Assembly: GCA_026391795.1 (NCBI GenBank)
Contig: JAPLDI010000044.1
Location: 1 to 39,370, forward strand
Direction of reading: 5' to 3'
Length of the DNA: 39,370 bases
DNA from: Bacteroidota bacterium
GTDB taxonomy: Bacteria; Bacteroidota; Bacteroidia; Bacteroidales; FEN-979
Shown here: positions 35,783 through 39,370 of the stretch, in pieces
Numbering within the stretch: the first letter of the stretch is position 1
Layout: each line of letters begins with the position of its first letter
Position numbers and translations under genes: made by a program
Notes under the pieces: model-generated
Databases searched by the model: none
What the model was told of the DNA's origin: nothing
Seen by the model: only the letters and a program-made list of their open reading frames with translations

Positions 35783-37090
35783 TCATTTATAGGTATTGAG
35801 GTCCTGCGTTGCGATCAGATGATCGAACAGGGCCCCGGTCGGATGATAATAAACCCAGATGGTATATTCATTTTCTGTTTCCCAGTGATTTCCTTCTATT
35901 AAGGATTCGTCGGCCCGGCCGGTCCGGTTGTCCTTAATCACGTATATATAATTATAATACCCCTGCTTTAAGAAGAGTGTCTTTTCATAACCCCTTCGCT
36001 GATAGTCGTAATTCATCCGGCTGCTGTCATTGAGCTGCCAGTCTGTCAAAGCACCGAGAATATGGATCTGTCCGTTGGCTACCGGCGCCTCAAACGGCAA
36101 AAAAAAGTGGATCCATGCATAATCTGCCTCAACGTCGCTGTTCTCGGCATGATCCTCATTCTTGATCAGCTTCCGGCCATTGATCTCTTTATCGGTCACA
36201 TAATTTTTAAATGTCCTTTTCGGGTCATCCAGCAACCAGACATTGTATCCGCTGTTGCCATATTCGATTCTCCGGATCCGTTCCGTCTGGTAAAGAAGGC
36301 TTTTCGTATCGAAGGAACGGAATTCGTTTCCCCCGTTGAACAATGTCTGGGGCGAATCGGTATAATCGAACGATGTTCCCCTGGCAAATCTTGGAACAAT
36401 ACCCCTGATTGCATTGTCCCAGCGGTCATTCTGGGTGATTACCACCTTAATTTCACGGGCAGGATCGTTAACCGTCATCCCGCCGAACTCCAGTGTAAAA
36501 TCGACCTGCTGCCGGGTAAAGTGGTCATTTACATTGTTAGCCTGGCGGGCATTCCCTCCCACGATCGAGAGTGCACTGTTTTCCAATACCATGAACCGCC
36601 AGGTCAATACCACATTGGCCGGATCATCAAGGTAAACGATCAGGATGTAGTTGCCTGAAATCCTGGGCCTCAGGTGGATCGTCGGAAATACAAGGGAATA
36701 ATGAATATAATTTGTCGTGGTATTGAAGGAATAAGCAAAATCGTTGATGGCATCATCCTGGAAACCATCGATGTAATCCGTCAGCATCAGCTCCGCAGAG
36801 GTTGACCAGTCAGCCTCGCAATGACGGATGGTGTACCTGTAGTGTTTCAGATCGGGATCCAGCTCGTCAAAAGAAAGCTTCAGCTGCTCCCCTGCGCTGA
36901 GATTGATCACCGGGGCCGACATTTCAAAACCCTCCTTGAAGAGAAGAACAGTCTTTATCTTTTTCCCGTAGACCCTGTTTTCATTTGGCAGTCGGTCAGG
37001 GACCTGCGCACCAGCAGGGTTCATCCCGCTTATCATGACCAGGAAAAGGAACAGGATGGCTGTTTTGGAAAATGACTTAAGGCTCGTCAT
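35783..37090 (-). CDS. Type IX secretion system plug-domain protein (DUF5103)
   Basis: This protein of 435 residues is predicted to be periplasmic or outer-membrane associated, with a signal peptide (TAILFLFLVMISGMNPAGA before QVPDRLP). ENRVYGKKIKTVLLFKEGFE then MSAPVINL at the start of the mature part, IRHCEADWSTSAELMLTDYI near 90, and a C-terminal GALTDWQLNDSSRM segment are characteristic of the T9SS plug family (formerly DUF5103), related to the protein that closes the SprA channel. I chose ATG 37090 (MTSLKSFSKTAIL); ATG 37126 would put 12 extra residues before the signal. The stop codons of this gene and tamL meet back to back at TGATCA. Confidence 0.88.
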   Translation of the reverse strand: MTSLKSFSKTAILFLFLVMISGMNPAGAQVPDRLPNENRVYGKKIKTVLLFKEGFEMSAPVINLSAGEQLKLSFDELDPDLKHYRYTIRHCEADWSTSAELMLTDYIDGFQDDAINDFAYSFNTTTNYIHYSLVFPTIHLRPRISGNYILIVYLDDPANVVLTWRFMVLENSALSIVGGNARQANNVNDHFTRQQVDFTLEFGGMTVNDPAREIKVVITQNDRWDNAIRGIVPRFARGTSFDYTDSPQTLFNGGNEFRSFDTKSLLYQTERIRRIEYGNSGYNVWLLDDPKRTFKNYVTDKEINGRKLIKNEDHAENSDVEADYAWIHFFLPFEAPVANGQIHILGALTDWQLNDSSRMNYDYQRRGYEKTLFLKQGYYNYIYVIKDNRTGRADESLIEGNHWETENEYTIWVYYHPTGALFDHLIATQDLNTYK

Positions 37091-37129
37091 GTGATCATCA
37101 GGATAATTTAGGTGGAGATGCAGCATCTG

Positions 37130-37900
37130 TCATTTTCTTCTCCTGAACTCGGAACATACAATGGCGGTTGCAATGGATGCATTCAGCGATTCCGCACGGT
37201 TTTTGCCGATGGCCTGGGAATAGGATGGAATACCGATCTTATCCGTAACGAGGGAGACGACTTCCGGTGAAATTCCGTTTGATTCGCTTCCAATCAGGAC
37301 GATGCCTTTCGGATCCAGGGTCATGGAGTAGATGTTTTCCCCTTCGGGAAATGTGCCATAAATCTTCACGGAAGGATCCACTGATGAAAGGAATCCCGGA
37401 AGATCACAATACCTGACCCTGACACGCGTCACCGATCCCATGGAAGCCTGAATTACTTTTGGATTGTACAGGTCGACCGAAGTGTCAGAGCAGAGTACCG
37501 TGTGAATGCCAAACCAGTCGGCGATCCGGATGATGGTGCCCAGGTTTCCGGGGTCCCTGATATCATCGAGTGCCAGCAGGAGGTCGTCAGGTGCTGTGAA
37601 TGGAACAACAGGATCGGATGGGATCCCGGCGATTGCAAGAACAGGGCTCGGCGAGGAGAGTGCGGTGATCCTCTCCATTTCACCTTCTGAAATTTCGAAG
37701 AAAGGGATATTTTTTGAAACCAGGATGCTTTCGTTGTCCTTGAGCCAGCCTGAGAGGGAATAAACTCCCATCACAATGTACCCGCTTTCCACGATCTCAC
37801 TGACCAGTTTCGCCCCTTCTGCCAGGAACTGGCGGTGAATCTCCCTGAATTTTTTCTGTTTCAGGGACTGAATGTGTTTTATCTGGTTTCTGGAAAGCAT
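37130..37900 (-). CDS. TrmH/SpoU-family RNA methyltransferase
   Basis: This 256-residue 2'-O-ribose methyltransferase uses S-adenosylmethionine and has the trefoil-knot fold. An N-terminal substrate-binding part (RNQIKHIQSLKQKKFREIHR) precedes the SpoU motifs: DDIRDPGNLGTIIRIADWFG (motif 1, near 113), IVLIGSESNGIS (motif 2, near 198) and IGKNRAESLNASIATAIV (motif 3, near 232). rRNA is the more likely substrate by family, but tRNA cannot be excluded. It is 39 nt upstream of the plug gene on the same strand. Its ATG directly follows the T-tract of the ribosomal-protein operon terminator. Confidence 0.93.
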   Translation of the reverse strand: MLSRNQIKHIQSLKQKKFREIHRQFLAEGAKLVSEIVESGYIVMGVYSLSGWLKDNESILVSKNIPFFEISEGEMERITALSSPSPVLAIAGIPSDPVVPFTAPDDLLLALDDIRDPGNLGTIIRIADWFGIHTVLCSDTSVDLYNPKVIQASMGSVTRVRVRYCDLPGFLSSVDPSVKIYGTFPEGENIYSMTLDPKGIVLIGSESNGISPEVVSLVTDKIGIPSYSQAIGKNRAESLNASIATAIVCSEFRRRK

Positions 37901-37931
37901 AAAAAATCCCGGAAACGAAATGTTTCCGGGA
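37901..37931 (-). terminator. Terminator of rpsF-rpsR-rplI touching the methyltransferase start codon
   Basis: On the minus strand TCCCGGAAAC, loop ATTTC and GTTTCCGGGA (37907-37931) form a 10-bp perfect stem followed by TTTTTT (37906-37901), and the next three bases are the methyltransferase ATG. The stem would cover the normal ribosome landing zone of that gene. Confidence 0.85.
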
Positions 37932-37939
37932 CAAATTTA
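37932..37939 (-). promoter_or_regulatory. -7 element (TAAATTTG) before the methyltransferase gene
   Basis: A perfect TAnnTTTG lies on the minus strand directly beside the terminator stem. If used, transcription would begin inside the stem sequence and give a leader of about 25 nt without the full hairpin. No TTG is seen at -33. Confidence 0.45.
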
Positions 37940-38055
37940 AGCAATCTTTGGTTCAGGTTGACTCCGTGTATTGATTCGGTTGCTTCAGGCGAAATTTTCA
38001 GCTGAAGCAGGGATTGGAATCTCTGTTCTTCGGATATCGTAGTAAGTCAGCCCTG

Positions 38056-38505
38056 TTACTCGGCAAAAACCTCAAAGTTGATGTCGAGCTGAACTTCTTT
38101 ATGAAGAATGATCCTGGCTTTGTAGGTACCCAGTTCTTTGATGTGTTCTCCATCGACATGAATTTTTTTGCGGTCGATCTCGAATTTGAACTGGTCTTTC
38201 AGTGCCTGTGCGATCTGGAGTGCATTTACGCTTCCGAAGATCTTTCCCGATTCGGCTGCTTTTGCGCCGATCCTGACGGTAAGGTCCTTCAGGCCTTTGG
38301 CAAGTTCTTCTGCCTCATTGAGGATTTTATCCGCCTTGAAGGCTCTCTGTTTCAGGTTTTCAGCCAGTATTTTTTTGTTGGTTTCCGTAGCAAGAATCGC
38401 GATGCCCTGGGGGATCAGGAAGTTTCTTGCATATCCCGGTTTAACATTTACTTTTTCGTTGGTATATCCCAGATTGGGAACATCCTGTTTTAAAATGACT
38501 TCCAT
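38056..38505 (-). CDS. rplI: 50S ribosomal protein L9
   Basis: The 149-residue protein has the N-terminal L9 domain (MEVILKQDVPNLGYTNEKVN then VKPGYARNFLIPQGIA), a long connecting helix (about 45-75) and the C-terminal domain with IFGSVNALQIAQALKDQF. L9 binds 23S rRNA near the L1 stalk base. Unusually for this phylum a purine-rich GGGAGGAAGAT precedes the ATG, an apparent Shine-Dalgarno. It is the last gene of the S6-S18-L9 operon, 10 nt after rpsR. Confidence 0.98.
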   Translation of the reverse strand: MEVILKQDVPNLGYTNEKVNVKPGYARNFLIPQGIAILATETNKKILAENLKQRAFKADKILNEAEELAKGLKDLTVRIGAKAAESGKIFGSVNALQIAQALKDQFKFEIDRKKIHVDGEHIKELGTYKARIILHKEVQLDINFEVFAE

Positions 38506-38515
38506 ATCTTCCTCC

Positions 38516-38788
38516 CTATTTTAAAAGATCTGCTACATAAGGCATCAACGCTAAATGTCTTGCCCTTTTAATTGCCTGTGATACTTTCCGCTGGTACTTG
38601 GTTGATGTACCGGTGATTCTGCGGGGGAGGATTTTCCCTTGTTCATTCACAAATTTCAAGAGGAAATCAGCATCTTTATAATCGATGTATTTGATACCGC
38701 TCTTTTTGAACCGGCAGTATTTTTTCTTTTTGGTATCAACTGCGATCGGGGTTAAGTATTTTATTTCGCCGGCTTGTTGTGTTGCCAT
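38516..38788 (-). CDS. rpsR: 30S ribosomal protein S18
   Basis: The 90-residue small-subunit protein pairs with S6 on the platform. [40 protein letters not shown] and [13 protein letters not shown] are the conserved S18 core. The 20-residue N-terminal extension ([15 protein letters not shown]) is basic near its end, as is common in this phylum. It is 30 nt after rpsF and 10 nt before rplI. Confidence 0.98.
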   Translation of the reverse strand: MATQQAGEIKYLTPIAVDTKKKKYCRFKKSGIKYIDYKDADFLLKFVNEQGKILPRRITGTSTKYQRKVSQAIKRARHLALMPYVADLLK

Positions 38789-38818
38789 GATTTTTCGTTT
38801 TTACGGTTTACAATCGGG

Positions 38819-39172
38819 TTATTCTTCTTTCTGTTTTTCTGTTTTTGCCTTGTTGCGTTTCTTCTCATTGTAAGCAATCGCATGTTTTTCAAGGGCAACG
38901 GTCAGAAAGCGAAGGATGCGCTCATCCCTCTTAAAGGTCACCTCCCATTCTCGGATAATCTCCGGTTCGGCTTTGAATTCAATCAAATGATAGAATCCGG
39001 TTGATTTTTTCTGGATGGGATAGGCGAGCTTGCGCAAACCCCAATTGTCTTCGTGGACAATCTCCGCCTCTTTGCTGATCAGAAATTTCTGATACTTTTC
39101 AACCGTTTCCTTCATCTGTTCTTCAGATAAAACGGGAGTCATAATGAAAACGGTTTCGTACTGGTTTAACAT
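38819..39172 (-). CDS. rpsF: 30S ribosomal protein S6
   Basis: The 117-residue protein forms a dimer with S18 on the 30S platform. [20 protein letters not shown] at the start, [20 protein letters not shown] in the middle and [20 protein letters not shown] near the end are the S6 hallmarks. The tail is Lys/Glu-rich. It is the first gene of the operon, with a perfect promoter 40 nt upstream. The short leader shows no clear S6:S18-binding hairpin. Confidence 0.98.
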   Translation of the reverse strand: MLNQYETVFIMTPVLSEEQMKETVEKYQKFLISKEAEIVHEDNWGLRKLAYPIQKKSTGFYHLIEFKAEPEIIREWEVTFKRDERILRFLTVALEKHAIAYNEKKRNKAKTEKQKEE

Positions 39173-39212
39173 CTGTTTGATTTTTAATGATTAAGTTTTT
39201 TTAAACGGACGG

Positions 39213-39243
39213 CAAAATTAGAAAAAAGAACTGACTTATCCAA
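39213..39243 (-). promoter_or_regulatory. Promoter of the rpsF-rpsR-rplI operon
   Basis: On the minus strand TTG (39243-39241), a 20-nt spacer and TAATTTTG (39220-39213) match the Bacteroidota consensus exactly. The leader would be about 35 nt. Confidence 0.8.
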
Positions 39244-39277
39244 ATAGTGGCGCTACGAAATTTGATACCTGGAATTT

Positions 39278-39370
39278 GCTGGATGCTGGATGCTGGATGC
39301 TGGATGCTGGATGCTGGATGCTGGATGCTGGATGCTGGATGCTGGATGCTGGATGCTGGATGCTGGATGC
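39278..39370. repeat. Heptamer tandem repeat (GCTGGAT x13+) running off the window
   Basis: Exact GCTGGAT units continue without a visible error from 39278 to the last base, 93 nt or 13.3 copies. The true length is unknown because the window ends inside it. It lies about 35 nt upstream of the ribosomal-protein promoter. Confidence 0.97.

Noticed and set aside
36062-36658. Plus-strand open frame of 198 codons
   Set aside because: Antisense to the T9SS plug gene, with no signal peptide or domain.

Overview
The window looks like a chromosomal segment of a member of the Bacteroidota, probably an uncultivated Bacteroidales-like lineage. The evidence is a type IX secretion (T9SS) cargo protein with a type A sorting domain, a T9SS plug-domain protein, GldF/GldG, a lipid-anchored BamA/TamA-type outer-membrane protein (TamL type), and promoters of the Bacteroidota form TTG-N19/20-TAnnTTTG or with the TAnnTTTG part alone. 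No phage, integrase, transposase, rRNA or CRISPR locus was seen.

Layout. 1-1880: remnants of a T9SS sorting domain and an intact secreted beta-propeller protein. 2005-7618: a 1288-residue receiver/PEP-synthase-like fusion (minus) and glutamate dehydrogenase (plus). 7720-13337: a minus-strand polysaccharide block (flippase, GT2, GT4, GT2, O-antigen ligase/polymerase). 13492-17123: gldF-gldG-DUF4340. 17158-21037: upp, a MacB-type permease, a RecD-like helicase and methylglyoxal synthase, tightly packed. 21081-23336: a polysaccharide deacetylase and a GNAT/FemAB-like protein. 23460-27237: dnaX, a pfkB sugar kinase, an acyltransferase and a CoA-binding protein on the plus strand. 27421-32548: a sparse accessory region with two regulators whose receiver domains lack the phospho-acceptor Asp, a sigma-54-type promoter with a dyad upstream, and two lipoproteins, one with a possible Cys-Gln thioester domain. 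32754-33373: structured or repetitive DNA around tRNA-Val(UAC). 33443-37900: TamL, the T9SS plug protein and an rRNA methyltransferase. 38056-39172: the rpsF-rpsR-rplI operon. The window ends inside a heptamer tandem repeat.

How the genes work together. Most of the window is housekeeping and cell-envelope biology: polysaccharide synthesis and export, T9SS/gliding accessory functions, outer-membrane assembly and lipid acylation. The best candidates for something new are: (i) an A9 slippery run in dnaX, with an SD-like element 12 nt upstream and an immediate -1 stop, predicting a gamma-type short product; (ii) the sigma-54 regulator, dyad, GG-N10-GC promoter and thioester-like lipoprotein region; (iii) unrelated tandem arrays that all have a 7-bp period, one of which sits where the pfkB start codon should be; (iv) a three-way-junction-like RNA and a long nested hairpin flanking the tRNA gene.

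Limits: everything was read by eye. Domain names rest on recognised motifs, not searches; promoters and RNA folds are pattern matches.
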